Assembly (NCBI GenBank): GCA_017309015.1
Contig: JAEDAG010000005.1
Span: 1 to 64,000, forward strand
Reading direction: 5' to 3'
DNA: 64,000 bases
From: Faecalicatena absiana
GTDB taxonomy: Bacteria; Bacillota; Bacilli; Lactobacillales; Lactobacillaceae
This document shows positions 25,897-35,033 of the stretch, piece after piece. The notes below the pieces were generated by a model, which had not been told where the DNA came from, ran no database searches, and saw only the letters and a list, made by a program, of their open reading frames with translations. Both the position numbers and the translations under genes were made by a program. Numbering within the stretch: position 1 is the stretch's first letter; every line of letters starts with the position of its first letter.

Positions 25897-27459
25897 ATGA
25901 AATTAGTGTTTTTGCACTCTAGCGACACGCACGGCTATCTTTTGCCAACGGACTACCAAAACGATGGCGAATATGACGCGCCATTCGGCTTAAGTCGCGT
26001 GGCCAGTGCCATCAAGTCTGAGAAGGCCAAGTGGGGGGAAGACCACGTCATCGTAACTGATGCCGGCGACTGCCTGCAGGGGTCGCCGCTGGCTGCCTAT
26101 GCTCATGGCTCCAAGAACCTGGACAACCTGGCCCGCTTCACGGCGGCCTACAACGCGGTCGGCTATGACGTCCGTTGCCTGGGCAACCACGACTTCAACT
26201 TTGGCCAGGACTACCAGGCCTACTATGTGGACAACAACAAGGCTCCCTTCGTCAACTGCAACATCCTTGACCAAGCGACCCAGGTGCCAAGCCTTGGCCG
26301 GGACTACGTGATTCTTGAACGGGACGGCGTCAAGGTCGGCGTCTTGGGAATTACGACCCAGTACATCCCCCACTGGGAAGCAGCTGACCGGATCAAGGGC
26401 CTGGATTTCAAGTCGGCTTTTGACCAGATCAAGCGTTTTGCCAAGATCATCAAGCCCCAGGTTGACCTCTTGGCCGTCCTTTACCACGGCGGCTTTGAAA
26501 GCGACTTGGAGACGGGCACGGCAACTGAGCCGCACAACGGGGAAAACGAAGGCTACCGGATCCTGACTGAGATTCCGGAAGTGGACGTCATGCTGACAGG
26601 CCACCAGCACCGGCGCTTGAACGTGATCAAGGACGGCAAGCCATGCGTGCAGCCGGGCTACCGGGGCGAAGCCATTGCCGAGGTCGTCTTCGACCTGGAC
26701 AAGACCGCTGATGGGGTCAAGATCAACAGCGTGGACAGCAAACTGATCGATACCAAGGACTATGAATCAGACCCAGAGATCGTCAAGATCGTCAAGCCGC
26801 TGGACCAGGCCACCCAAGCCTGGCTGGACCAGCCAATCGCCCAGCTGGACGAGCCGGCGCCAATTGCCGACGCCAACAAGGGGAGAATCGAAGGGGCGCC
26901 TTTCATCAACCTCCTCCAGCAGATGCAGCTCTACTTTACTGATGCTGACGTCTCAGCCACGGCCGTCATGAACGACCGGGCCAAGGGCTTTGGCAAGACG
27001 GTGACGATGCGGGATATCCTGCTCAACTACCCATATGCCAACCAATTGGTCCGGGTCAAGCTGACCGGCAAGCAGCTGCGCCATATCGTGGAGCATACCG
27101 CGACCTTTCTGCGCAAGGATGCAGACGGGTCAATCCACTTTATCGACCGCTACATCAAGCCAAAGCCGGAGCTGTATCATTTTGACGTCTTCTACCCGCT
27201 GGAATACGAGGCCGATCTCTCCAAGCCAGAAGGCCAGCGCCTGACCAAGCTGCTCTTGCATGGCCAGCCGCTGGATGACGACAAGGTCTACCACCTGGCC
27301 GTCAACAACTACCGGGCCAACGGCGGCGGCTTTTATCCAGAATACAGCATGGACAAGATCGAATTTACCTTGGACAAGGACTACGTGCAGATGTTCAGCG
27401 AATACCTGACCCATGGTCCAATTCACGTGGATACCAAGAAGTACTACCGCTTCTATTAA
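25897..27459 (+). CDS. Metallophosphatase / 5'-nucleotidase-family protein
   Basis: A 520-residue two-domain enzyme that removes phosphate from nucleotides or cyclic nucleotides. The N-terminal calcineurin-like domain has all metal motifs: HSSDTHG, DAGDCLQGSP, GNHDFNFG and the GHQHR segment. The C-terminal 5'-nucleotidase domain (about 320-510) has NYRANGGGFYP. Unlike most relatives it starts directly at the catalytic domain, with no signal peptide, so it should act in the cytoplasm. Terminators on both sides make it monocistronic. Confidence 0.9.
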   Translation: MKLVFLHSSDTHGYLLPTDYQNDGEYDAPFGLSRVASAIKSEKAKWGEDHVIVTDAGDCLQGSPLAAYAHGSKNLDNLARFTAAYNAVGYDVRCLGNHDFNFGQDYQAYYVDNNKAPFVNCNILDQATQVPSLGRDYVILERDGVKVGVLGITTQYIPHWEAADRIKGLDFKSAFDQIKRFAKIIKPQVDLLAVLYHGGFESDLETGTATEPHNGENEGYRILTEIPEVDVMLTGHQHRRLNVIKDGKPCVQPGYRGEAIAEVVFDLDKTADGVKINSVDSKLIDTKDYESDPEIVKIVKPLDQATQAWLDQPIAQLDEPAPIADANKGRIEGAPFINLLQQMQLYFTDADVSATAVMNDRAKGFGKTVTMRDILLNYPYANQLVRVKLTGKQLRHIVEHTATFLRKDADGSIHFIDRYIKPKPELYHFDVFYPLEYEADLSKPEGQRLTKLLLHGQPLDDDKVYHLAVNNYRANGGGFYPEYSMDKIEFTLDKDYVQMFSEYLTHGPIHVDTKKYYRFY

Positions 27460-27512
27460 TTTAAAAAGGCCAGAATCGTAAGTTAAGACATTAACTTGGG
27501 AAAGGCCTTAGG

Positions 27513-27543
27513 ACGCTCATCTAATTTAGATGAGCGTTTTTTG
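27513..27543 (+). terminator. Terminator of the metallophosphatase gene
   Basis: A perfect ACGCTCATCTAA stem with its complement, followed by T6. Confidence 0.9.
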
Positions 27544-27667
27544 ATTTGGGCAATCGAATGTGGTAAAAACACGGCAGGGCACTGGTTTTTGGGTCTGCTT
27601 GCCAGCTTTGATATACTTAAATGGAAGCATTATTTTGACAAAAAATCAGGACTGAAAGGAGCAAGCA

Positions 27668-29557
27668 ATGACGAAGATCAGACCAGGAGAGAGCGTCAAG
27701 GTCCACGGGCGGGTGTTCAAGAGCCATCTGGCCAATTTCGTCATGGGCGAGGAGCTGGCCCGGCTGCAGGCTTTGGAAAAACAGCAGGGTTTGCCGGTCC
27801 ATGCCCGCCCTTATGCCTTTTTGACGATCAGCCAGGCTTTCGTGCTGGCCAAGGGGGCAGAGCAGACGGCCGGCGAGGCCGCGGTCAGGGCCCTTTTTCG
27901 TCCTGATCCCCAGGACTTGCAGGCTGGGAACTTCTTTACGGGCGAGGCCAATGCCGGCATCTTGCCCTGGGTCGCCAAAAACGAGGGCAGACGCTTGAAG
28001 CAGCTCTTTGGCCAAGGAGAAATCAAGGCCGGAAGCGAGGTCACCTTGAACCTGACGACGACGGAAAAAGGCTTCAACTTGACCGGGGTGGTGCTGGAGC
28101 AGGCTGATCAGCCCGCCCAAGCAGCCTTTCAGCCTAAGCCGGTCGACGTCAAGATGCTGGTCAATGACACGGAGATCCCGCTGCACGACTACCAGGTCTA
28201 CGCGATGAACTTCATCATTGAGCACCCGTATTGCGGGATCTTTTTGGACATCGGCTTAGGGAAGACCTTGACCACGCTGGCGGCCTTGCAGGAGCTGCGG
28301 CAAAAGGGGATGTCCGGCCACATCCTGGTCATCGCGCCCAAAGCCATCGCCCGCTCGACCTGGCAGGATGAGCTTGCCAAGTGGCAACTGCCTTTTAAGA
28401 CCCAGTCCTTCGTGGTTGATGAGCAAGGCCGCAACCTGACTCCGAAAAAGCGCGGCGAGCTCTACCAGGACGCGGTCAAAAAGGCCATGAAGAAGGATTG
28501 GCAGATGTACTTCATCAACCGGGAAATGGTCGTCAACCTGGTTGAGAACTGTCCTTGGGTCTTCAAGACCGTCGTCATCGATGAGTCCCAGTCCTTTAAG
28601 TCGCCCACCGCCAAAAGGTTTAAGGCGCTGCGGCGGGTGCGGCCCAAGATTGACCGGATCATTGAGCTGACGGGCACCCCGGCGCCAAACTCGCTTGAAG
28701 ACCTGTGGTCGCAGATCTACCTGCTGGACCAGGGCCAGCGGCTGGAAAAATCGATCACCGCCTACCGGGAAAAGTATTTTAAGCCGGGGATGATCGTGAA
28801 CAATCACCCAGTGCAATGGAAGATCATACCGGGTAGCGAGCAGGAGATCTACCGGAAGATCGACGACATCGTCATCTCTATGAAGAACTCGACCATCAAG
28901 CTGCCGCCGCTGACCCAAGTGGAAGACACGGTCGAAATGCCGCCGCGGGCCCGGAAGGTCTACCAGGAACTGAAAGAAGACCAGCTGGTCCAATTGACGG
29001 GCGGGCAGGAGATCACGGCTGAGAACGCTGCCGTGCTGGCTGGCCGCCTGCTGCAATTGGCGACCGGGGCCATTTATGAAGAGGATGGGGTCAATTACGA
29101 CACGATTTTTGACGAAAAACTGGCGCGTTGCTTCTATATCACGAGCAACACGCCTTCGCCATGCCTGGTGGCCTATCATTTCAAGTCGGATGCCAAGCGC
29201 CTGCTGGCTTATTATGCCAAAAATGACCAGGAGGCGGTCGTGTTTGACGGCAGTCCGGCCATGGTCAGAAAATGGAATGCCGGCAAGCTTCCGGTCATGC
29301 TGGTCCAGCCGGCCAGCGCGGGGGCGGGATTGAACCTGCAAGAGGGCGGTCATACATTGGTCTGGTTTACCCTGCCTTGGAGTTTGGAGCAGTACCAGCA
29401 GATGAACGGCCGCCTTTACCGGCAGGGACAAAAAAAGCCCGTCATCATCCACCATTTGCTGACTAAGGGCACGATTGACCGGCACGTCCTTGACAGTCTC
29501 CGTCATAAGGACATGTCGCAAAAAGCGCTCTTGGCCGCGGTCAAGCGGACGATTTAG
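27668..29557 (+). CDS. SNF2-family DEAD/DEAH helicase, phage type, with unassigned N-terminal domain
   Basis: A 629-residue superfamily 2 ATPase. The helicase core starts near residue 170: Walker A GLGKT (196-200), DESQ box (305-308), LTGTP (334-338) and the C-terminal motifs PASAGAGLNLQ and QMNGRLYRQGQ. The core resembles SNF2 helicases of phage replication modules more than Rad54/HepA proteins. Residues 1-165 are a domain I do not recognise, Glu/Ala-rich with a beta-like SEVTLNLTTTEKGFNLTG segment. No phage genes surround it. The ATG has an AAAGGAG ribosome binding site. Function is not known. Confidence 0.82.
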   Translation: MTKIRPGESVKVHGRVFKSHLANFVMGEELARLQALEKQQGLPVHARPYAFLTISQAFVLAKGAEQTAGEAAVRALFRPDPQDLQAGNFFTGEANAGILPWVAKNEGRRLKQLFGQGEIKAGSEVTLNLTTTEKGFNLTGVVLEQADQPAQAAFQPKPVDVKMLVNDTEIPLHDYQVYAMNFIIEHPYCGIFLDIGLGKTLTTLAALQELRQKGMSGHILVIAPKAIARSTWQDELAKWQLPFKTQSFVVDEQGRNLTPKKRGELYQDAVKKAMKKDWQMYFINREMVVNLVENCPWVFKTVVIDESQSFKSPTAKRFKALRRVRPKIDRIIELTGTPAPNSLEDLWSQIYLLDQGQRLEKSITAYREKYFKPGMIVNNHPVQWKIIPGSEQEIYRKIDDIVISMKNSTIKLPPLTQVEDTVEMPPRARKVYQELKEDQLVQLTGGQEITAENAAVLAGRLLQLATGAIYEEDGVNYDTIFDEKLARCFYITSNTPSPCLVAYHFKSDAKRLLAYYAKNDQEAVVFDGSPAMVRKWNAGKLPVMLVQPASAGAGLNLQEGGHTLVWFTLPWSLEQYQQMNGRLYRQGQKKPVIIHHLLTKGTIDRHVLDSLRHKDMSQKALLAAVKRTI

Positions 29558-29585
29558 GCTTTTGAACTGGATTGATTTGCTTGTT

Positions 29586-30239
29586 TCAGCTCTTTTTGAA
29601 GAAGAAGCTGGTCAGCCAGGCGGGATCCTTTTTCAAGCGCCAGTAAGCGTAAAGGCTGAAGAGGGCGCTGCCGGCAGCATCAGCAAAGAGGTCGCCCATG
29701 GTGTCCATCAAGGCTGCCCGTCCGGGCAGGTCCCGGCCCTTGGCGGCGTAGCGCTGCAGGTCCATGGCAAAGAAGCTGTCGACGCTGAATTCATAGAATT
29801 CCCATAAGACCCCGCAGAAGACGGCAAAGGCGATCCCATAGAGGCAAAGAAAGGCGGGCGAGAGGCGGTCGGGCTGCTTCTGCAAAAGGCCCAGGACGGC
29901 AAAGCCCAAGCCCAGCAAGAGAGCGCCGCTGATCAGGTGGAGGAACTTGTCCCAGTAGGGGATGTAGTAGAAGCGGTAGGCGTCTCCCAGGTAGATGGCA
30001 CAGTAGATGAAGGCCATAAAGAAGAAATAGAGGAAGGTCGGCAGCTGGAAGCGGAAGATCCGGCTTAAGAAGGCCGGAACGAGCACCAGCAAGAGGCCGG
30101 CGGCCACTTCCGCGGCGACCAGGCTGTACTTGCCCTGGTGACCGATCAAGATCTTCCAGGCTGTGCTGCATAAGGAGATGGCCATTGAGGCCACCACGAA
30201 GTAAAAAGTGATTCTGACAAAAGTTCGGTCTTTTTGCAT
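29586..30239 (-). CDS. Conserved membrane protein, DUF2238/YjdF-like
   Basis: A 217-residue protein with five or six predicted membrane helices. The segments WDKFLHLISGALL, GVLWEFYEF and DTMGDLFADAAGSAL resemble the YjdF/DUF2238 family of integral membrane proteins of unknown function. The conserved His, Glu and Asp residues in or near the membrane could bind a metal; that is inference. It is convergent with the SNF2 gene (28 bp between stops) and divergent from the gene at 30410. Confidence 0.7.
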   Translation of the reverse strand: MQKDRTFVRITFYFVVASMAISLCSTAWKILIGHQGKYSLVAAEVAAGLLLVLVPAFLSRIFRFQLPTFLYFFFMAFIYCAIYLGDAYRFYYIPYWDKFLHLISGALLLGLGFAVLGLLQKQPDRLSPAFLCLYGIAFAVFCGVLWEFYEFSVDSFFAMDLQRYAAKGRDLPGRAALMDTMGDLFADAAGSALFSLYAYWRLKKDPAWLTSFFFKKS

Positions 30240-30409
30240 TGTTTACTCCAAAGATTGATCTTTTTTTCGTGATGTTTGCCCTGATTTTAGCATTTTTCGC
30301 GGGAGCAGGCGGGGAAAATGCTAAATTGCCCGCATTTATCCGACTTTTTGCTGATTTGTATTAGAATAAAGACACAGAAACAATTTTATCTTTGAATGGA
30401 GGCTTATGT

Positions 30410-30973
30410 ATGGATTTAAATGAAATTTCCAAGCAAGCGGAAAAAGCCACCCGGGAAATCGTTGAAGCTTCCCGGATCAAGGCGGGCCAAATGTTTGTCG
30501 TTGGCTGCTCATCCAGCGAGGTATTGGGGGAGACGATCGGGACCAATACCAGCACGGACGTGGCAGAAGCCTTGTATAACGGCATCAGCAAGGTGCTTGA
30601 CGCCAAGGGCATCTACCTGGCGGCGCAGTGCTGCGAGCACTTGAACCGGGCTTTGGTCGTCAAGCGGGCAGCCATGGAAAAGTATGACCTGGAGCAGGTC
30701 AACGCCATTCCCCAGCCCAACCACGCTGGCGGGGCTTTCGCGACCGTAGCCTACCAGAAGATGGCTGACGCGGTCTTGGTTGAGGACATTCATGCCCGCG
30801 CTGAAGCCGGAATCGACATTGGCGGGACTTTGATCGGGATGCACATTCACCCGGTCGTCGTGCCGCTGCGGATCTCCATGGACAAGATTGGCGAGGCAAA
30901 CATCATCTGTGCCCGCCGCCGGCCAAAGTACGTTGGCGGCAAGCGGGCCATTTACGACGAGCGCTTGATGTAG
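30410..30973 (+). CDS. YwlG/DUF436 (TIGR01440) family protein
   Basis: A 187-residue conserved protein of unknown function. I use ATG 30410 (MDLNEISK) because it lies 7 bp after the GGAGG ribosome binding site; the longer frame begins upstream of that site. Family features are the Cys-containing CSSSEVLGE turn, the AAQCCEHLNRALV segment and the C-terminal ICARRRPKYVGG. Members are widespread in Firmicutes and often lie near glyA or upp; here the neighbours give no clue. A small membrane protein follows after 29 bp. Confidence 0.88.
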   Translation: MDLNEISKQAEKATREIVEASRIKAGQMFVVGCSSSEVLGETIGTNTSTDVAEALYNGISKVLDAKGIYLAAQCCEHLNRALVVKRAAMEKYDLEQVNAIPQPNHAGGAFATVAYQKMADAVLVEDIHARAEAGIDIGGTLIGMHIHPVVVPLRISMDKIGEANIICARRRPKYVGGKRAIYDERLM

Positions 30974-31002
30974 CGCTTTGATAGTGAGGCAGGATTCATC
31001 GC

Positions 31003-31275
31003 ATGAAAAAATGGTACGAGAAATACCGCAAGCAGGGCAGGTACCTGCTGCTGGGCATCCTGGCCCTGGTCACCCTGGCCGCGCCTTGGAGCAAAAAGGC
31101 GGAACTGGGCGATCTGCTGGTCATTCCCTGGCTGCTCATCCTGTTTGAAGAGGCCAACTACTACCTGGCCAAGAAGTACCGGCCGCTGGCGGCAATCCTG
31201 CTGGCCTGCCTGCTGGACTTTTTAGCTGCAGCCTTGTATCTGGCCTACAATTTCTGGATCAGCGGCATCCGCTGA
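31003..31275 (+). CDS. Small membrane protein of unknown function
   Basis: A 90-residue protein with a basic N terminus (MKKWYEKYRKQGR) and two or three hydrophobic helices (about 14-28, 38-50 and 60-85). I do not recognise a family. It follows the YwlG-like gene closely and ends before a strong terminator, so the two probably form one transcript. Confidence 0.65.
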   Translation: MKKWYEKYRKQGRYLLLGILALVTLAAPWSKKAELGDLLVIPWLLILFEEANYYLAKKYRPLAAILLACLLDFLAAALYLAYNFWISGIR

Positions 31276-31288
31276 ATGAGACCACAGC

Positions 31289-31326
31289 AAAAGAGCTCCA
31301 GCATCTAGCTGGAGCTCTTTTTGCGC
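31289..31326. terminator. Bidirectional terminator
   Basis: AAAAGAGCTCCAGC and its full complement enclose ATCTA; A and T tracts flank it on the two sides. It can serve the small membrane gene and, on the minus strand, proC. Confidence 0.88.
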
Positions 31327-31397
31327 GTATATTTGTGTATGTTTGATTGTGAACGTAGATGGTCGATAGATCTTGTTTTTTGATACGCCTGTTTATT

Positions 31398-32171
31398 TTA
31401 ACCCAATTCCTGGTTTCTCTTCAAGGCGCTGTTGATGGCGTCGATCGTGGCGTAGCGGAAGCCATCTCTTTCAAGGGCAACCACGCCGGCGATGGTTGAG
31501 CCGCCTGGTGAGGTGACGGCGTCGCGGAGCTGGGCTGGGTGCTGGCCGGTGGCCAAGACCATCTTTGCGCTGCCAAGAACGGTTTGCGCGGCCATTTCGA
31601 TGGCATCCTGGCGGCTGAGGCCGTTTTGCACGCCGGCATCGCCCATGGCTTCGATGAACTGGTAGACGAAGGCTGGTCCGCAGCCGGCCACGGCTGTAGC
31701 CGCGTCCATCAGGCTTTCAGGAATTTCCACGACTTGGCCTGACTTGGCCAGCAGCCGCTTGAACAGGTCACGACCCTCAGCGCTCTTGGCCGTGAAGCTG
31801 GTCATCCCTTCGCCAATGGCGACCGGGGTGTTGGGCATCATGCGGACCAGGTCATGGCCTGGCAAAAGCCGGGCCAGGTCACTCAAAGCCACGCCAGTGG
31901 CCATGGAGATCCAGAGGGCATGATTGTCGACAGCGCTGCCTAAGTCGCTGATAACCGCGCCAACTTGATAAGGCTTGACGCCCAAAAAGACCACGTCGCT
32001 CTTAGCGGCGACTTCCTGATTGCTGGCCAGCTCGCCGCCAATTTCTTTCTGCAGCTTGCCGGCCTTGACCGGGTTGTGGCTTGACAAAAGCAGGTCCACG
32101 CCGTCAACCTTGGCTACGGCCTTGGCGATCGCGCCGCCCATGTTGCCTAATCCAATAAAACCAACTTTCAT
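31398..32171 (-). CDS. proC: Pyrroline-5-carboxylate reductase
   Basis: Last step of proline synthesis: reduces 1-pyrroline-5-carboxylate with NAD(P)H. The N-terminal Rossmann motif is GLGNMGGA (7-14), and the substrate-binding C-terminal dimerisation domain has the family segment ITSPGGST-like (AVTSPGGSTIAGV) and AGCGPAFVYQFIEAM. The 257-residue length is normal. The ATG follows AAAGGAG, 34 bp after proA. It is the last gene of proBAC. Confidence 0.95.
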   Translation of the reverse strand: MKVGFIGLGNMGGAIAKAVAKVDGVDLLLSSHNPVKAGKLQKEIGGELASNQEVAAKSDVVFLGVKPYQVGAVISDLGSAVDNHALWISMATGVALSDLARLLPGHDLVRMMPNTPVAIGEGMTSFTAKSAEGRDLFKRLLAKSGQVVEIPESLMDAATAVAGCGPAFVYQFIEAMGDAGVQNGLSRQDAIEMAAQTVLGSAKMVLATGQHPAQLRDAVTSPGGSTIAGVVALERDGFRYATIDAINSALKRNQELG

Positions 32172-32205
32172 GAAAAAAAGACTCCTTTTCTTTTGTTCTG
32201 CTTGA

Positions 32206-33453
32206 CTAGTCTCTGGTCTGCCCGTTGCCCTTGATGACGTACTTGTAAGTCGTCAGCTCTTTGAGCCCCATTGGCCCGCGGGCATGCATCTTTTGGGTGG
32301 AAATGCCGAATTCGCAGCCCATCCCAAACTGCCCGCCGTCAGTAAAGCGGGTTGAGGCGTTCACGTAGACCGCGGCTGAGTCGATCATCGTGGTGAAGAG
32401 GTCAGCGGCGGCCGGGTCTTCAGTGATGATGGCTTCTGAGTGGTGGGTTGAGTGCCGATTGATGTGGGCAATGGCTTCCTTGACGTCCTTGACCACCCCG
32501 ATGGCCATGACGTAGTCCAGGAATTCCGTGTCAAAGTCGTCCGGGCCGGCGGCCTTGGCGTCTAGCAGGTACTTTTTGGCGACTTGGTCAGCCCGCATTT
32601 CGACCCGTCCCTTAAAGAGCCGGTCCAATTTTGGCAAAAATTCGCCGGCAATGGCCGCGTCGACCAGGCAGACTTCAGCCGCGTTGCAGACTGATGGCCG
32701 CTGGGTCTTGGCGTTGTCGATGATCTTCAAGGCCTTTTCCTGGTCGGCGTCCTTGTTGACGTAGATGTGGCAGATCCCGGTCCCGGTCTCAATTACCGGC
32801 ACGGTCGCGTTTTGCACGATGGCTTGGATCAAGCCTCTGCCCCCGCGAGGAAGGAGGAGGTCCAGCTTGCCGCGGGCCGTCATCATTTCCTGGCTTGACT
32901 GGTGGCTGGTGTCCTGGGCCAGTTGGATGCAGTCAGGAGAAATCCGGCTTTGGGCTAAGCCGGCCTTTAAGGCTTCAACGATGGCTTCAGCGGAGTTGAA
33001 GGCGTCCTTGCCGCTTCTGAGCATGACGGCGTTGCCTGACTTCAAGGCCAGGGCGGCAGCGTCAGAAGTAACGTTTGGCCGGCTTTCATAGATGATGCCG
33101 ATGACGCCAAAAGGAACGGACTTCTTGACGATGTCCAGGCCATTTGGCGTTTCGTGCTCGTCAAGCACCAGGCCGACTGGGTCTGGCAGGCTGATCAAGG
33201 CCCGGATGCCGTCAGCCATGCCCTTGATCCGGTCTTTTGACAGGCGCAGGCGGTCCAGCATGACGTCGGAAATCTTGCCCTGGGCTTTGGCCAAGTCTTG
33301 CTCATTGGCGGCCAAAATGCGGTCGCTGGCGTCTTCAAGGGCGTCAGCCATCTTGGCCAGGGCATCGTTTTTGTCCGCGGTCAGCGCGGTGTTGATCTCC
33401 AGCTTGTGGTCAACCAGGAGATCCAGCTGCTTTTGGGTGATTGATTCTTCCAT
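32206..33453 (-). CDS. proA: Gamma-glutamyl phosphate reductase
   Basis: Second step of proline synthesis: reduces gamma-glutamyl phosphate to glutamate semialdehyde with NADPH. The aldehyde-dehydrogenase-like catalytic Cys is C256 in RPSVCNAAE. Other family segments are [21 protein letters not shown] and [10 protein letters not shown]. With 415 residues it is full length. It starts 25 bp after proB, whose product is thought to pass the labile intermediate directly to it. Confidence 0.96.
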   Translation of the reverse strand: MEESITQKQLDLLVDHKLEINTALTADKNDALAKMADALEDASDRILAANEQDLAKAQGKISDVMLDRLRLSKDRIKGMADGIRALISLPDPVGLVLDEHETPNGLDIVKKSVPFGVIGIIYESRPNVTSDAAALALKSGNAVMLRSGKDAFNSAEAIVEALKAGLAQSRISPDCIQLAQDTSHQSSQEMMTARGKLDLLLPRGGRGLIQAIVQNATVPVIETGTGICHIYVNKDADQEKALKIIDNAKTQRPSVCNAAEVCLVDAAIAGEFLPKLDRLFKGRVEMRADQVAKKYLLDAKAAGPDDFDTEFLDYVMAIGVVKDVKEAIAHINRHSTHHSEAIITEDPAAADLFTTMIDSAAVYVNASTRFTDGGQFGMGCEFGISTQKMHARGPMGLKELTTYKYVIKGNGQTRD

Positions 33454-33478
33454 ATTGCGTTTCCTCGTATTTATGTCT

Positions 33479-34558
33479 TTATAAAGTAGTCACCCAGTCA
33501 TCGCGGTGGATGAAGATCCCTTCAGGGTGGTTCTGGTCAAGAATTTCCAGCAGGACGGGCTTGGAGAAGCGGGCCTTGCCCTTGCCGATCAGCTTCTTGG
33601 ACTGCTGGCTGTAGACTTCGACGATGTCGTCCTTCTTGAAGCTGCCTTGAATCTGCTTGATCCCGGAGATCAACAGGGAAGAGCCTTCCTTGGCCATGGC
33701 GTGCACGGCGCCCTGGTCGATGAAAATGCGGGCGGCAGTTGGGGCGTAGAAGGCCAGCCACTGCTTCTTTTGGTTGAAGGCCTTGTCGTTGGCCGTAAAA
33801 AGGGTCCCCTGGTTGTCCTGGCTGACCGCTTCAATCAGGGCCTGCGAGTCGGCAGACGAACAGATGAAGACTGGCACGCCGGACTTGGTGGCCATGTCAG
33901 CGGCCTTGATCTTGGTGGCCATGCCGCCAGTCCCGTTGGCTGATCCCGCCCCGCCAGCGATCTGGAAGGTCTTGGGGGTGATGTTCTCGATCACGGGGAT
34001 CGGCTTGGCGTCCGGGTCCTTGCGTGGGTTGGCAGTGTAAAGGCCGGGCACGTCGGTCAAAAGGACCAGGAGGTCGGCCTTTAAAAGGGCGGCCACTTGG
34101 GCGGAAAGGGTGTCGTTGTCGCCAACCTTCAATTCGTCAACGGCAATGGTGTCGTTTTCATTGATGATCGGGATTACCTGGTGGTTCAAGAGCACGTTCA
34201 GGGCATTGGAGGCATTTTGGTAGCGGCGGCTGTCCGCGAAGTCGGACTGGGTCAGCAGGACTTGGGCGGAGACGATGCCCTTGGCCAAAAGATTGCGGGT
34301 GTACTCTTCAATCAACAGCCCCTGGCCAACTGCCGCGGCGGCCTGCTTGTCAGCCGTCTTCTTGGGTCGCTTGTCAAAGCCCAGACGTCTGAAGCCGGCC
34401 GCGATTGAGCCGGAAGTAACAAGGACCAGCTTGTAGCCCGCTTGGTGGAGCTGGGCCAGCTGCAAGGTGATCTTCTTCAGCTTGCCGGCGTCGAGGTCGC
34501 CCTCAGGCGTGGTCAATGAAGAAGTCCCTACTTTAAATACGATGAGATTGTCTTTCAT
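33479..34558 (-). CDS. proB: Glutamate 5-kinase
   Basis: First and normally proline-inhibited step of proline synthesis, phosphorylating glutamate. The amino-acid-kinase domain covers about residues 1-255 ([33 protein letters not shown]). A C-terminal PUA domain follows (about 270-359), as in the long ProB form. The start is ATG 34558 (MKDNLIVFK) after AAGGAAG; the in-frame extension to 34606 is outside the family's usual N terminus. First gene of proBAC. No T-box or other leader element is seen upstream. Confidence 0.95.
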   Translation of the reverse strand: MKDNLIVFKVGTSSLTTPEGDLDAGKLKKITLQLAQLHQAGYKLVLVTSGSIAAGFRRLGFDKRPKKTADKQAAAAVGQGLLIEEYTRNLLAKGIVSAQVLLTQSDFADSRRYQNASNALNVLLNHQVIPIINENDTIAVDELKVGDNDTLSAQVAALLKADLLVLLTDVPGLYTANPRKDPDAKPIPVIENITPKTFQIAGGAGSANGTGGMATKIKAADMATKSGVPVFICSSADSQALIEAVSQDNQGTLFTANDKAFNQKKQWLAFYAPTAARIFIDQGAVHAMAKEGSSLLISGIKQIQGSFKKDDIVEVYSQQSKKLIGKGKARFSKPVLLEILDQNHPEGIFIHRDDWVTTL

Positions 34559-34667
34559 TGTTGTTCTATTAACTTCCTTAAAATAACAAATTACTGAAGA
34601 TATCATACCATTTTTTGCCTGTAATAATGGCTAAAAAGGCTGATTTGCCAATAAATCTTCCAGCAGC

Positions 34668-34702
34668 AAAAAAGACCAGCCACTTTCGTGACTGGCCTTG
34701 CC
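34668..34702 (-). terminator. Terminator of the small YjzD-like gene
   Basis: On the minus strand, GGCCAGTCAC pairs with GTGGCTGGTC around GAAA, followed by T6. Confidence 0.85.
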
Positions 34703-34714
34703 AAAATATTGCGG

Positions 34715-34927
34715 TTATTTGCTGTATTCAGAGTCGTCCTTGACTGACTTGGCCGTGATCGTTGGAATAATCAAAGCAAAAAGCAGGCCAAAGATGGCAC
34801 CGACGAGCAGCAAATGAGCCGGCTGGTATGTGTGTTGAACCAGGGGACCACCGATGAAACCGATGATGAAGGTAAAGACCATCCCCCAGACCATGCAGAC
34901 AATGCTGCGTCCAATGTAACGTCCCAT
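34715..34927 (-). CDS. Small two-helix membrane protein, YjzD/DUF2929-like
   Basis: A 70-residue protein with two hydrophobic helices (about 7-29 and 37-57) and a short charged C-terminal tail (KSVKDDSEYSK). Size and layout fit the DUF2929 (YjzD) group of small Firmicute membrane proteins, a weak assignment. The ATG has an AAGGAAAAG ribosome binding site. It is divergent from dnaE and has its own terminator. Confidence 0.7.
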   Translation of the reverse strand: MGRYIGRSIVCMVWGMVFTFIIGFIGGPLVQHTYQPAHLLLVGAIFGLLFALIIPTITAKSVKDDSEYSK

Positions 34928-35033
34928 ATGCTTTTCCTTCTTTCGCTAAGAATTTTAGCAGAACTCCGGCCCCTTTTCAACAGTTGCCCGGGGGACACTT
35001 TGCTATAATTGGAGCAAGAAGGAGGGTGAAAAA

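Noticed and set aside
28256..29521. A 421-codon open frame on the minus strand opposite the SNF2 gene
   Set aside because: It is the complement of a high-GC coding frame, has no family motifs and no ribosome binding site. Similar long antisense frames occur opposite recQ (13965-14945) and dnaE (36903-37943).
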